Below, in pieces: positions 44,237-53,394 of a stretch of 64,000 nucleotides of DNA. Location: the NCBI RefSeq assembly GCF_019132875.1, contig NZ_JAHSPF010000016.1, forward strand, positions 1 through 64,000, given 5' to 3'. The notes below the pieces were generated by a model. The model was not told the origin of the DNA. It made no database searches and saw nothing but the letters and a program-made list of their open reading frames with translations. Both the position numbers and the translations under genes were made by a program. The first letter of the stretch is position 1. Every line of letters starts with the position of its first letter. The DNA comes from Erwinia phyllosphaerae. Its GTDB lineage: Bacteria; Pseudomonadota; Gammaproteobacteria; Enterobacterales; Enterobacteriaceae.

Positions 44237-44395
44237 ATGAAATTAATAAAATCTCTGGCGATTCTGGGCGTCGTTAGTATGCTGAGCGGCTGTATTATCC
44301 ACGATGGCTATCGCGGCGGCGGACACCACGGCCACGGCGGCCCTGGCTATCATAACGGTTATCATCACGGCTCTGGACCGCACCGGGGCTGGTAA
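44237..44395 (+). CDS. Small His/Gly-rich lipoprotein
   Basis: 52 residues from the ATG at 44237: lipoprotein signal KSLAILGVVSMLSGC, then a mature chain composed almost wholly of His, Gly, Tyr and Arg (GGGHHGHGGPGYHNGYHHG). Such peptides may bind metal ions at the envelope. GAGTAACG precedes the start. The upstream 300 bp (43940-44236) hold no other gene. A bidirectional terminator follows at 44479. Confidence 0.75.
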   Translation: MKLIKSLAILGVVSMLSGCIIHDGYRGGGHHGHGGPGYHNGYHHGSGPHRGW

Positions 44396-44478
44396 AGAAG
44401 TAGCAAGGGTGGAGTTTCTTCATTCTTAAGCGGGCAAAGCCTGCACACGGCAATATAAAAATAAAATGCAAGATTTCA

Positions 44479-44502
44479 GGCGGGTAATTACCCGCCTTTT
44501 TT
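44479..44502. terminator. Bidirectional terminator
   Basis: GGCGGGTAATTACCCGCC followed by TTTTTT, between two convergent lipoprotein genes. Confidence 0.9.
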
Positions 44503-44503
44503 A

Positions 44504-44791
44504 TTAGCTTTTAACGCTGTAATTACATTGATACCAGGCTTTCATTAATCCAGGCAGGCGGCTTTCCTGCGGCTTAATGGGTTCCACCTTATCAAAACCA
44601 CGCTCTTCGCAATAATGTTCTACATCTTGTTCCATCGCGGTTTTGTTTACCTTGTCAGGATCGAAACGATACAAAACGCTATTTACCGCCGGGTCTTCGC
44701 CGACTTTTTCAAAGGCACCTGGTTTGCCGGATGTACAGCCTACCGACAGCAGAACAGCAAGCGCTAAAGCGCCAGTCATTATTTTTTTCAT
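44504..44791 (-). CDS. Small lipoprotein of unknown function
   Basis: 95 residues: signal ALALAVLLSVGC with lipidated Cys19, then a soluble domain with two further Cys (VEHYCEERGFDKVEP, AWYQCNYSVKS) likely to form a disulfide in the periplasm. TAAGGAG before the ATG. Monocistronic. Family not recognised. Confidence 0.75.
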   Translation of the reverse strand: MKKIMTGALALAVLLSVGCTSGKPGAFEKVGEDPAVNSVLYRFDPDKVNKTAMEQDVEHYCEERGFDKVEPIKPQESRLPGLMKAWYQCNYSVKS

Positions 44792-45014
44792 CTTAACTCC
44801 TTACTTCGCCGCCGCATCATACTTGAGCGACATCACGACGCCATCGGAAAAAGCCACATTTGCGATTTTTTTAAAATGCTTTGCAATATTTTACCGATTG
44901 AATCGATTCAGGATGCCATGTAGCGCCAGGCGAAAATGAATGCGAATATAGCTCCAGACACAGCGACATGTCTGCACGACACCAGGTTTTTTATTTATAA
45001 TTACAAAGATTTAC

Positions 45015-45040
45015 AGCCCGCGGCGAGCGGGCTTTTTTTT
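45015..45040 (+). terminator. Orphan intrinsic terminator, possible sRNA end
   Basis: AGCCCGC-GGCGA-GCGGGCT followed by T8 on the plus strand, with no plus-strand protein gene upstream in 44792-45014. It could end a small non-coding RNA starting near 44880-44960, or be a leftover. The rest of the 335-bp gap 44792-45127 shows nothing else. Confidence 0.6.
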
Positions 45041-45127
45041 GCGCTACATTCAGGCTGCGAAGGGAATTATACGTAAAGCCGCGGTACGGAAATTAACCTG
45101 AAGTGCCGTTATTATGAGACGGCACCG

Positions 45128-45580
45128 CTAATCAGCCCGCACATCTACCAGCACCGGACAGCTGGCCCGTTCGATCACGGCCGCGCTAACCGAGCCTTTA
45201 AGCAGGCGGTTAAAGGAAGAGAGATGGCGTCGTCCCATAATGATCATAGCGGCACCCATTTCGCTGGCATGCGCGACGATAGTTTCGGCAGACTCTCCTG
45301 CCAGTACGCGTCCCGTGGCGCGAACGCCTGCCTTTTGCAACGCTGCCAGGGCCTGCCGAACCGCCGCTTCTGCCGTATTTTGCTCATCCTGTGCGCTGCC
45401 AAAATCGCCGGGATCTTCGCCTGCCTCAATAACGTAATCGCCGATGGTGCTGGCATAGCTGGCATCGACACAACATAAAACCACCACGTCCGCATCAAGC
45501 GCGTGCGCCTGCTCCGTTGCCAGAGAAACCACTTTGCGCGCCAGCGCCGAGTTATCAACCGCCACTAATAGCTTTTTCAT
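45128..45580 (-). CDS. Universal stress protein, UspA family
   Basis: 150 residues, one Usp domain: MKKLLVAVDNSALARKVVSLATEQA at the start and the nucleotide-binding segment IIMGRRHLSSFNRLLKGSVSAAVIERASCPVLVV-like at the end. The second Gly of G-2X-G-9X-G(S/T) is His, so ATP binding is uncertain. It lies 12 bp after the iclR-type gene and should be in the same transcript, linking the stress protein with the adjacent efflux regulator. Confidence 0.88.
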   Translation of the reverse strand: MKKLLVAVDNSALARKVVSLATEQAHALDADVVVLCCVDASYASTIGDYVIEAGEDPGDFGSAQDEQNTAEAAVRQALAALQKAGVRATGRVLAGESAETIVAHASEMGAAMIIMGRRHLSSFNRLLKGSVSAAVIERASCPVLVDVRAD

Positions 45581-45592
45581 TTGCCACTCCTG

Positions 45593-46375
45593 TTAGTCAC
45601 GTAAGGCCGCTTTGCCAATCTCGTCCACCAGGGCTTCTTTGCACTTTAAGATCTCTGCGCGATAGAGCGCCTCGTGCTTTTGAAAACGGGTAGAAGGCAC
45701 CAGTAAGCTGACAGAAAAGCGTCCCAGTATGGTATCGATAGCCACTGCCATAGTAGAAATTCCTTCCAGCGTTTCGCCACGATCGTAAGACACGCCGGTG
45801 CGACGAATCTCCTGCAGCCGCTCCAGTAAATCAGGAAACGCCTTAACGGTGAGCTCGGTCATCGCTTCATAAGCGTCGCCGACCAGCGCCCTTGCCTCTT
45901 CATCGCTGTCCAGCGCCAGCAGCGCCCTGCCGCCGGAGGTGCTGTAAAGCGGCAGATTCAGCCCGATGCGCGGCACCACGCGCAATTCACGATCGGCAAC
46001 CACGTAATGCACGATGGCCAGCTGTAAGCCACTGGCGCGCGCCAGGGAAACCGTTTCGCCCGTCGCATCGCTTAGCGCCTGTAGCCAGGGTTGCGCAATC
46101 GCCACGACGTCAGTATGCACGCTGGCAATCAGCCTTAGCAGCGCCGGGCCAAGCCGCACGCCTCCTGCGCCCTGAGTACGCACCAGCTGCACGGAATCCA
46201 GCGCGCTTACGATGCGCTGCACGGTCGAGCGCGGCAAATCGACGGCCTGCGCTATCTCTCCCAGGCTCATGCCGTTGGGGCTGTCGCCCAGGGCATCCAG
46301 AATTTTAGCCGCGCGCGAGATAACCTGGATACCGCCGGTACGCTCTTCGTCACGTAAAGCTGCAGGGTCAGACAT
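45593..46375 (-). CDS. IclR family transcriptional regulator
   Basis: 260 residues from the ATG at 46375, which has GGAGATCTT directly upstream. N-terminal winged helix (VISRAAKILDALGDSPNGMSLGEIAQAVDLPRSTVQRIVSAL) and C-terminal IclR effector domain (RVVPRIGLNLPLYSTSGGRALLA, VSYDRGETLEGISTMAVAI). It is divergent from the MFS/HlyD efflux pair, and the shared intergenic region has a duplicated near-palindromic element (46438-46502), its probable operator. The ligand is likely a small aromatic or acidic compound, by family. Confidence 0.9.
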   Translation of the reverse strand: MSDPAALRDEERTGGIQVISRAAKILDALGDSPNGMSLGEIAQAVDLPRSTVQRIVSALDSVQLVRTQGAGGVRLGPALLRLIASVHTDVVAIAQPWLQALSDATGETVSLARASGLQLAIVHYVVADRELRVVPRIGLNLPLYSTSGGRALLALDSDEEARALVGDAYEAMTELTVKAFPDLLERLQEIRRTGVSYDRGETLEGISTMAVAIDTILGRFSVSLLVPSTRFQKHEALYRAEILKCKEALVDEIGKAALRD

Positions 46376-46437
46376 AAGATCTCCTTCCTTGTTGATGGCG
46401 ATACTGTAGCACTCTTTTTTCACGCGCCGTATCACAT

Positions 46438-46502
46438 TGCAATACAGTGCATCAGCATGTAATATCAGCGGCGAATGTACCACAATGCAATACAGTGCAT
46501 CA
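46438..46502. promoter_or_regulatory. Duplicated TGCAATACAGTGCATCA operator
   Basis: The 17-bp sequence TGCAATACAGTGCATCA occurs perfectly at 46438-46454 and 46486-46502, 48 bp apart in the same orientation. Each copy contains TGCA-N6-TGCA, an inverted repeat suited to an IclR dimer pair. The location between divergent iclR and MFS genes supports coordinate control of both. Confidence 0.85.
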
Positions 46503-46531
46503 CTCTATCTTTTCTTTGCGGAGCACCTGCT

Positions 46532-48124
46532 ATGACTGCTCAACCCGCAGCACCCCAACCCCATCCTTTTACCCTGCGTCTTGCGCTGGGCCTGGTGGGC
46601 GTGTTGATTGCTGCGTTGACTTCCGGATTAAACGATCGCGTTACCGATCTGGCGCTGGCCGACGTGCGCGCCGCCATCGGGTTTAGCTACGACCAGGCTA
46701 GCTGGATAACCTCGGTCTATCAGGCTGCTGAAGTGGCGGCGATGATGATTGCGCCCTGGTTTGCCGTCACCTTTTCGCTGCGCCGCTTTGCGCTGGTGGT
46801 TGCCTTTGGTTTCGCGCTTACCGGCGCGCTACAGCCCTATGCCGCCACGCCCGCGCTGTTTATCGGCCTGCGCGTTATTCAGGGACTGTTTGGCGGCGCG
46901 TTGCCGCCGCTGTTGATGACCGTCGCCCTGCGCTTTTTGCCACCGACTATCAAGCTGTATGGCCTGTCGGCCTATGCCCTGACCGCCACTTTTGGCCCAA
47001 ACGTTGCCGCTTCGCTGGCCGCTTTCTGGACCGATGCCGTCGGCTGGCAGTTTGTTTTCTGGCAGGTTATTCCGCTGATGCTTATCGCCAGCGTGCTGAT
47101 CGGCTGGGGGCTGCCGCAGGATCCGACGCGGCTGGAACGTTTTAAGCAGATGGACTGGTTCGGCATGCTGACCGGCTGTAGCGGTATTGCGCTGATGATA
47201 TTAGCGCTGTCGCAGGGCGAACGCCTGGACTGGCTGAATTCCCCGCTGATTATTGGCATGCTGCTCTCTTCCGTCGCGCTTTTGGTGGTTTTCTTTATTA
47301 ACGAATGGTCGCATCCGCTGCCGCTGTTTAAATTGCAGCTGCTGCAGCGCAAAAACTTGACCCACGGGCTGCTGGTGCTGGCCGGCGTGCTGCTGGTAGC
47401 GCTTTCCGGCTCGGCGTTGCCTTCGGCCTATTTTGGTCAGGTGGAAGGTTTTCGTACCGTGCAGTTTGCCCCGCTGGCGCTGACTATCGGTCTGCCGCAG
47501 CTGCTAATCGCCCCTTTTATGGCTTTCCTGCTTAACCTGCGCTGGATTGACTGCCGCTGGATGCTGACCTGCGGCGCGGCGTTGCTTAGCGTCTCCTGCC
47601 TGATGGGTATGCAGCTAACCGATGAGTGGGCCAGGCAAAATTTCTGGCTGATCCAGATTCTGCAGGCGTTTGGCCAGCCGATGCTGATCCTGCCGGTGTT
47701 GATGAGCGCCACCAGCGTGGTCCTGCCGCCGGAAGGCCCTTATGCTTCGGCCATGTTTAATACCGTGCGCGGCTTCTCCAGCGTGGCGGCAGGCAGCCTG
47801 GTGGAGAATTTTTTAACCCATCGGGAAAAATTTCACTCGCATAACCTGGTGGACCAACTGGGCAATCGTCCCTGGCTGATGACAGCGGATAATTCTGCCG
47901 GCGCTTCGGTGATGCAGCCGTTGCTGCCGGACGGTTCGGTCAGCTCGGTAGAAAACCTGAGCCGCTTCGCCACGCTGCTGAAGCACCAGGCGGTGATCCT
48001 TAGCATTAGCGACGCCTACCTGCTGATTATCGCTTTCGCTCTGCTGCTGGTGCTGCTGACCGCCTGGCTGCCTAAACGCGTCTGGCCGCCGCAAACCCTT
48101 ATTCAATCTAAAGCCACGAGATAA
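46532..48124 (+). CDS. MFS efflux transporter, DHA2 (14-TM, EmrB-like)
   Basis: 530 residues from the ATG at 46532; upstream in-frame starts lie inside the operator and are unlikely. Fourteen TM segments. GFSYDQASWITSVYQAAEVAAMMIAPWF is the DHA2 TM1-2 pattern; RVIQGLFGGALPPLLMTVALRFLP has motif C/B features; the large cytoplasmic and periplasmic loops match EmrB-type pumps. The hlyD-type gene follows after 2 bp, so the two form a tripartite-type pump, probably using TolC. Substrate unknown. Confidence 0.9.
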   Translation: MTAQPAAPQPHPFTLRLALGLVGVLIAALTSGLNDRVTDLALADVRAAIGFSYDQASWITSVYQAAEVAAMMIAPWFAVTFSLRRFALVVAFGFALTGALQPYAATPALFIGLRVIQGLFGGALPPLLMTVALRFLPPTIKLYGLSAYALTATFGPNVAASLAAFWTDAVGWQFVFWQVIPLMLIASVLIGWGLPQDPTRLERFKQMDWFGMLTGCSGIALMILALSQGERLDWLNSPLIIGMLLSSVALLVVFFINEWSHPLPLFKLQLLQRKNLTHGLLVLAGVLLVALSGSALPSAYFGQVEGFRTVQFAPLALTIGLPQLLIAPFMAFLLNLRWIDCRWMLTCGAALLSVSCLMGMQLTDEWARQNFWLIQILQAFGQPMLILPVLMSATSVVLPPEGPYASAMFNTVRGFSSVAAGSLVENFLTHREKFHSHNLVDQLGNRPWLMTADNSAGASVMQPLLPDGSVSSVENLSRFATLLKHQAVILSISDAYLLIIAFALLLVLLTAWLPKRVWPPQTLIQSKATR

Positions 48125-48126
48125 TA

Positions 48127-49155
48127 ATGATGAGCTTCACACCTGCCAAAAGAACCTTAACGCTAGCCGTGCTGCTGGCGGTCCTGCTGGGGATTGCCTT
48201 TTTCGTCTGGTCGGCCATGAGCCGTCATCAGGCCCGTACCGACGATGCCGTGGTAACCGCGGATTACACCTCAATTGCGCCAAAAGTGTCCGGCTATATT
48301 CGTACCGTAAACGTCGGTGATAACCAGCAGGTTAAAGCGGGCGATACGCTGGCAACGATTGATGACAGAGATTACCGGGTTGCGCTGGAAACGGCCGAGG
48401 CTAACCTGCAGGTCAGCCAGGCGAAATTAACCAGCGTGCAGGCACAGCTTGAACAGCAGCAGGCGACGATTGCGCAAAATGATGCCGCCGTTGCTGCCAG
48501 CCAGGCGACATTAAACTATGCCGGACAGAATGCCGAACGCTATCGCCGCCTGTTGAAAAGCGGCACTGCCACCGCCGATGAACAGCAAAAAACCAGCGCT
48601 TCAATGCAGGAAGCGGCCGCGCAGCTGCGCCAGAGCCAGGCCGCGGCGCTGGCCGCCCGTAAAGAAGTGGGCGTACTACAGGCCAGCCTGCGCCAGGCCC
48701 AGGCGGATATCGCCGCTTCAAAAGCCAACGTCGATCAGGCCCGGCTGAACCTCTCCTATACCGTCGTTACCGCCCCCGTTGACGGTGCCGTCGGCCAGCG
48801 CTCTGCCCGCCGTGGTGCCTGGGTTTCTGCCGGTACGCGCCTGATGGCCGTGGTGCCTTTGCAGCAAACTTACGTGGTAGCGAATTTTCTGGAGACCCAG
48901 TTGACCAACGTGCACCCTGGCCAGCCCGTTACTCTCAGCGTCGACGCGCTGCCTGACGTAACGCTGCACGGCCACGTTGACAGCATAGCGCCCGCCACCG
49001 GCTCTACCTTCGCCGCCATCACCGCCGATAACGCAACGGGCAATTACACCAAGGTTGCGCAGCGTCTGCCGGTGAAAATTTTGCTGGAGCCGGGCCAGGC
49101 TGCGCTGACGCGTCTGAAGGTGGGCATGTCGGTCGTACCCGAAATTAGTGACTGA
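48127..49155 (+). CDS. HlyD/EmrA-type membrane fusion protein
   Basis: 342 residues: one N-terminal TM (LTLAVLLAVLLGIAFFVWSAM), lipoyl half (RTDDAVVTADYTSIAPKVSGYIRTVNVGDNQQVKAGD), a long coiled-coil hairpin (about 90-200), the second lipoyl half with LSYTVVTAPVDGAVGQRSARRGAWV, and a beta-barrel domain (TYVVANFLETQLTNVHPGQPVTLSVDALP). The partner of the preceding MFS pump. Codon use is like the core genome. Confidence 0.92.
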   Translation: MMSFTPAKRTLTLAVLLAVLLGIAFFVWSAMSRHQARTDDAVVTADYTSIAPKVSGYIRTVNVGDNQQVKAGDTLATIDDRDYRVALETAEANLQVSQAKLTSVQAQLEQQQATIAQNDAAVAASQATLNYAGQNAERYRRLLKSGTATADEQQKTSASMQEAAAQLRQSQAAALAARKEVGVLQASLRQAQADIAASKANVDQARLNLSYTVVTAPVDGAVGQRSARRGAWVSAGTRLMAVVPLQQTYVVANFLETQLTNVHPGQPVTLSVDALPDVTLHGHVDSIAPATGSTFAAITADNATGNYTKVAQRLPVKILLEPGQAALTRLKVGMSVVPEISD

Positions 49156-49310
49156 AAACAGAGATGATTCCTGGCAGAGACGGCTTTATTTTGCCGTAAA
49201 GAGCGGGTAAATTAGCGGACGATCCCGTGGGCTTTCAGGGCCTTTGCCACACGATAAGGCGTGCTGCACAAGGATCGCCGCAGTCGTTAACCGCTCAGAG
49301 GAGTTTTTTG

Positions 49311-49382
49311 GTGAAATATGCGTTAATGGGCATCTCTTTTCTGTTTCTGGCCTGGGTTGGCACCTTCTATCTGATGCTGTAA
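49311..49382 (+). CDS. ypdK: Small membrane protein YpdK
   Basis: 23 codons from GTG at 49311 to TAA at 49382, with AGAGGAG ten bases upstream. The product, (M)KYALMGISFLFLAWVGTFYL and a short tail, is one TM helix and matches E. coli YpdK (23 residues, KYFFMGISF...) in length and sequence, and lies in the same place beside alaC. Function unknown. The terminator at 49401 ends the transcript. Confidence 0.88.
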   Translation: MKYALMGISFLFLAWVGTFYLML

Positions 49383-49400
49383 AGCGGCCAGAGCAAGAGC

Positions 49401-49425
49401 GGGCAGGCAAGGCGCCTGCCCTTTT
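49401..49425 (+). terminator. Terminator after ypdK
   Basis: GGGCAGGC / GCCTGCCC stem followed by TTTT; also lies downstream of the convergent alaC. Confidence 0.85.
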
Positions 49426-49447
49426 ATTATCCTTCAGGCTAAACCGC

Positions 49448-50683
49448 TTATCCCGCCGCCTCTTCATTTTTCAGCGTGCCCGGCAAAATGCCGTCGGCGC
49501 GGAACATCGCTTTAATCCCTCTGACCGCCTGACGAATACGGTCGCTGTTTTCAATCAGCGCAAACCGCACGTGCGTGTCGCCGTAGTCGCCAAAGCCCAC
49601 GCCTGGCGAAACGCAGACTTTTGCTTCCTGTAACATGTGTTTGGCAAACTCCAGCGATCCCATGTGTGCATAGTGAGCGGGGATTTTCGCCCAGACATAC
49701 ATGGACGCCTTCGGCAATTCCACCATCCAGCCAGCCTCATGCAGCCCTTTTACCAGCACGTCACGGCGCTGTTTGTACTGCTGAGCGATATCGCGTACGC
49801 ACTGCTGATCGCCCTCAAGCGCGGCGATGGCCGCCACCTGCAATGGCGTAAAGGTGCCGTAATCGTGATAGCTTTTAATTCTTGCCAGCGCGGCCACCAG
49901 CTCTTTGTTGCCCACCATAAAGCCAATACGCCAGCCCGCCATATTGTAGCTTTTAGAGAGGGTAAAGAACTCTACGGCCACGTCGCGAGCGCCCGGAACC
50001 TGCATGATCGAGGGCGCTTTCCAGCCGTCGTAGACGATATCGGCATAGGCCAGATCGTGGATAACCAGCACGTTATACTGTTTGGCCAGCGCGATAACGC
50101 GTTCAAAAAAGTCCAGCTCCACGCACTGCGCCGTCGGGTTTGAAGGGAAACCCAGGATCATCATTTTCGGTTTTGGATAGCTTTCCCGAATGGCGCGTTC
50201 CAGCTCGTTAAAGAAATCTACGCCTTCCACCAGCGGCACGGATCGCACCTGAGCGCCCGCAATCACAGCGCCATAAATATGAATGGGGTAGCTTGGATTG
50301 GGTACCAGCACGGTATCGCCATGATCGAGCGTGGCCAGCATCAGGTGCGCCAGCCCTTCTTTCGAGCCGATGGTGACGATGGCTTCTGACTCCGGATCGA
50401 TGTCGACCTGGTAGCGGTCGGCATACCAGCGCGAAATGGCGCGACGTAAACGAGGTATACCGCGCGAGGTAGAATAGCCATGCGTATCTTCGCGCTGGGC
50501 GACCGCGCAAAGCTTTTCGACAATATGAGGCGGTGTAGGTCCATCCGGGTTACCCATGCTGAAATCGATAATATCTTCGCCACGACGACGCGCGGCCATT
50601 TTCAGTTCGGCCGTGATATTAAAAACATAGGGAGGAAGACGTTCGATACGGGAAAAACGGCGTGCGGAGCTGATGTCAGCCAT
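49448..50683 (-). CDS. alaC: Glutamate-pyruvate aminotransferase (alanine transaminase) AlaC
   Basis: 411 residues, close to E. coli AlaC (412). Class-I aminotransferase fold with [56 protein letters not shown] (substrate-binding Asn) and the PLP lysine in [15 protein letters not shown]. It makes alanine from pyruvate and glutamate. Its position next to the pyruvate-sensing ypdAB pair is conserved with E. coli and fits a pyruvate-related neighbourhood. Confidence 0.95.
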   Translation of the reverse strand: MADISSARRFSRIERLPPYVFNITAELKMAARRRGEDIIDFSMGNPDGPTPPHIVEKLCAVAQREDTHGYSTSRGIPRLRRAISRWYADRYQVDIDPESEAIVTIGSKEGLAHLMLATLDHGDTVLVPNPSYPIHIYGAVIAGAQVRSVPLVEGVDFFNELERAIRESYPKPKMMILGFPSNPTAQCVELDFFERVIALAKQYNVLVIHDLAYADIVYDGWKAPSIMQVPGARDVAVEFFTLSKSYNMAGWRIGFMVGNKELVAALARIKSYHDYGTFTPLQVAAIAALEGDQQCVRDIAQQYKQRRDVLVKGLHEAGWMVELPKASMYVWAKIPAHYAHMGSLEFAKHMLQEAKVCVSPGVGFGDYGDTHVRFALIENSDRIRQAVRGIKAMFRADGILPGTLKNEEAAG

Positions 50684-50786
50684 AGAGACCTCTTAACGTT
50701 TGCGCCCGGAACCGTCCGAGCGACGCTGACCAGAAACTGGTCGAACAATGAACATAGCGCACAAGCGGTAAGGCTGTCGAGCCGTT

Positions 50787-51311
50787 TTAATCCGAAGCCA
50801 GTTTGCCGAACAGCCAGTCATTAACCCACTGACCGCGCAGCAGATAATTTTCTCGCAGCGTGCCCTCCAGCCGGAAGCCGTTTTTTTCCAGCACGCGCCG
50901 TGAAGCCCAGTTGCCCTCCACAACCTGCGCTTTGAGCTTGTGAAAGCGGCTTTCTGCAAGCAGCCAGTCGCTCAGCGCGCCCACTGCCTCTGTCCCGTAG
51001 CCTTTGCCGATATGCTGGCTCAGGAGCGAATAGCCGACTTCTGCCTGTCGCCACGGCGACCATTCCGCATTGGCGCCAATCAGGCCAATCGACTCATGAC
51101 TCTCTTTCAGCCGTATAGTCAGGCAAAGCATATGCAGGCTGGTCACTTGCCAGGGCTGTAGCCGCGTTTGAAAGCGCTGGCGAATGTCAGCCAGCTGCGG
51201 AATGGCGCTGATAAACTGCATGCTGACCGCATCGCTGTGTACCTGATGAAACAATGACCAGTCATCTGGCTGAAGTAACGTCAGCCGCAATCTTTCGGTG
51301 GTGAGTTGCAT
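50787..51311 (-). CDS. GNAT N-acetyltransferase, RimJ/RimL type
   Basis: 174 residues from the ATG at 51311 (GAGGCG upstream; the frame extends further but without features). MQLTTERLRLTLLQPDDWSLFHQV opens the RimJ/L-type fold; VGYSLLSQHIGKGYGTEAVGALSDWLL carries the acetyl-CoA loop (Q/R-x-x-G-x-G/A variant HIGKGYG), followed by NWASRRVLEKNGFRLEGTLRENYLLRGQWVNDWLFGKL. The substrate may be a ribosomal protein N-terminus or a small molecule; this cannot be decided here. Confidence 0.88.
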   Translation of the reverse strand: MQLTTERLRLTLLQPDDWSLFHQVHSDAVSMQFISAIPQLADIRQRFQTRLQPWQVTSLHMLCLTIRLKESHESIGLIGANAEWSPWRQAEVGYSLLSQHIGKGYGTEAVGALSDWLLAESRFHKLKAQVVEGNWASRRVLEKNGFRLEGTLRENYLLRGQWVNDWLFGKLASD

Positions 51312-51626
51312 CTTCGCCTCAAAAGCCGGTTCCGTTTTCTTATCAGTCCTGCTTTCCGGCGTAAACAGGGCCTTTTGCATCTGGAAAATATCCTGTAGCA
51401 CGGCGATAAAGTAAAGCGACGGCGGGCGCAAAAAAACCATCCCCTTTTTGTTACCAGGATTTCCTCATTTGTGATAAAAAAACGCTATGTCGTTATTCCC
51501 TTTCACTTTTAATCATTAATCACGACAAAATTGATCCAGATGGGCACGGCGCGCGCACTTGCCTGGCACATTCCGCTCGCTTTCCTTATGATGAAGCCCA
51601 CTTTTCTTTAACAGCCGAGGCGTGCC
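51312..51626. other. Intergenic region upstream of ypdA
   Basis: About 315 bp between divergent genes, without a supportable ORF. It should hold the promoters of the GNAT gene and of ypdAB. No GGCATTTCAT-type YpdB box is visible here, so autoregulation through that motif is not indicated. Confidence 0.4.
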
Positions 51627-53324
51627 GTGCATCCCGTATTTGAAATGCTGCTGGCGGTATTAGATCGCGCCGCGTTAATGCTTATCTGCCTGTTTTTTAT
51701 GACGCGTATCCGCCATTTTCGTCAGCTATTGCAAAAGGATGAGCATTCGCGTCAGGAGCTGATGGCGGTAACGGCGATTTTCTCTTTATTCGCGCTGTTC
51801 GGTACGTGGAGCGGCATTAACGTTGACGGCTCGCTGGTTAACGTACGTACCATCGCCATTATGTCCGGCGGCATTCTGTTTGGGCCGTGGGTTGGCATTG
51901 CCACCGGCGTGATTGCCGGGCTGCACCGTTTTTTAATCGATATTCACGGCGTTACCTCCGTTCCCTGCCTGATAACCAGCATTATCGCCGGTTTTGCCGC
52001 GGGCTGGATCAATCTGCGGGTGCGTAAAGAAAAGCGCTGGAGCACGGGTATTATTGGCGGCATGCTGTGCGAGTCGCTGACCATGATATTGATTCTACTG
52101 TGGGCGCGGCCGCAGGCGCTGGGCCTGGCCATTGTGGAAGAGATTGCCGTGCCGATGATCCTGGGCGCGGTCAGCATTGGGCTTATCGTACTGCTGATCC
52201 AGAGCGTCGAAGGCGAAAAAGAGGCCATCGCTGCCAGGCAGGCTAAGCTGGCGCTGGATATCGCCAATAAAACGCTGCCGCTGTTTCGTCAGGTTAACAG
52301 CCACTCTCTGCGCAAGGTTTGTGAAATTATCCGTGATGATATCAACGCCGATGCCGTGGCTATTACCAATAAAAACCAGATTCTGGCCTATATTGGCGTC
52401 GGCGAGCAAAATTACCGGGAAGGCGATGACGGCATTAGCCCAACGACGGCCAGAGCGATTGCCAACGGCGAAATTATTATCAGAAACAACGATGAGGCGC
52501 ACCGCACGCCGGAAATTCATTCGATGATCGTCATTCCGCTACGGGAGAAGGGCGAAGTCACCGGCACGCTGAAAATTTACTACCGCCACGCGCACCGTAT
52601 TACATGGTCACTGCGGGAAATGGCCGTCGGCCTGTCACAGATTATTTCTACGCAGCTGGAAGTTTCGCGCGCGGAACAGCTACGGGAAATGGCCAATAAA
52701 GCGGAACTCCGCGCGCTGCAAAGTAAAATTAATCCCCATTTTCTGTTTAACGCGCTGAACGCTATTTCCTCTTCTATTCGTATTAATCCGGACACCGCTC
52801 GCCAGCTGATCGGCAACCTTGCGCGCTATCTGCGCTATAACCTGGAGCTGAACGACGACGAAATTATCGATATTAAAAAAGAGCTTTATCAGATCAAAGA
52901 TTATATCGCTATTGAACAGGCGCGTTTTGGCGACAAGCTGACGGTTATTTATGAAATTGACGAAGACATTAATTTTTCACTGCCCAGCCTGCTGATCCAG
53001 CCGCTGGTCGAAAACGCCATTGTGCACGGCGTTCATCCCTGCCGCGGCAAAGGCGTGGTGACGATTAGCGTAAAAGATTCCGGCGACCGCATTCGCATTG
53101 CCGTGCGGGATACCGGCAACGGCATCAGTGAAGAAGTGGTGCAGCGCGTGGAGCGTAACGAGATGCCGGGCAACAAGATTGGTTTGCTTAACGTCCACCA
53201 CCGCGTAAAGCTGCTGTACGGTGAAGGGCTGCATATCCACCGCTGCAATCCGGGTACGGAAATCGCCTTCTATATCAGTAAAAACGGGGCGATTTTGCCC
53301 GAGCGCGTCTCGCTAACGGCTTAA
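51627..53324 (+). CDS. ypdA: Sensor histidine kinase YpdA (pyruvate sensing)
   Basis: 565 residues from a GTG, the YpdA length. The N-terminal LytS-like 5/6-TM region ([51 protein letters not shown]) is followed by a GAF domain (about 225-340), the phosphoacceptor His in [28 protein letters not shown], and an ATPase with [17 protein letters not shown] and [10 protein letters not shown]. Residue-level similarity to E. coli YpdA is very high. It senses extracellular pyruvate and signals to YpdB, whose gene starts 70 bp downstream. Confidence 0.96.
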   Translation: MHPVFEMLLAVLDRAALMLICLFFMTRIRHFRQLLQKDEHSRQELMAVTAIFSLFALFGTWSGINVDGSLVNVRTIAIMSGGILFGPWVGIATGVIAGLHRFLIDIHGVTSVPCLITSIIAGFAAGWINLRVRKEKRWSTGIIGGMLCESLTMILILLWARPQALGLAIVEEIAVPMILGAVSIGLIVLLIQSVEGEKEAIAARQAKLALDIANKTLPLFRQVNSHSLRKVCEIIRDDINADAVAITNKNQILAYIGVGEQNYREGDDGISPTTARAIANGEIIIRNNDEAHRTPEIHSMIVIPLREKGEVTGTLKIYYRHAHRITWSLREMAVGLSQIISTQLEVSRAEQLREMANKAELRALQSKINPHFLFNALNAISSSIRINPDTARQLIGNLARYLRYNLELNDDEIIDIKKELYQIKDYIAIEQARFGDKLTVIYEIDEDINFSLPSLLIQPLVENAIVHGVHPCRGKGVVTISVKDSGDRIRIAVRDTGNGISEEVVQRVERNEMPGNKIGLLNVHHRVKLLYGEGLHIHRCNPGTEIAFYISKNGAILPERVSLTA

Positions 53325-53394
53325 TGCTGTTGCAGGCTTAAGAGTACGGTGTCAACAGCCTACGGCCTGACGCCGTTTTGACCAGGAAAACGAT

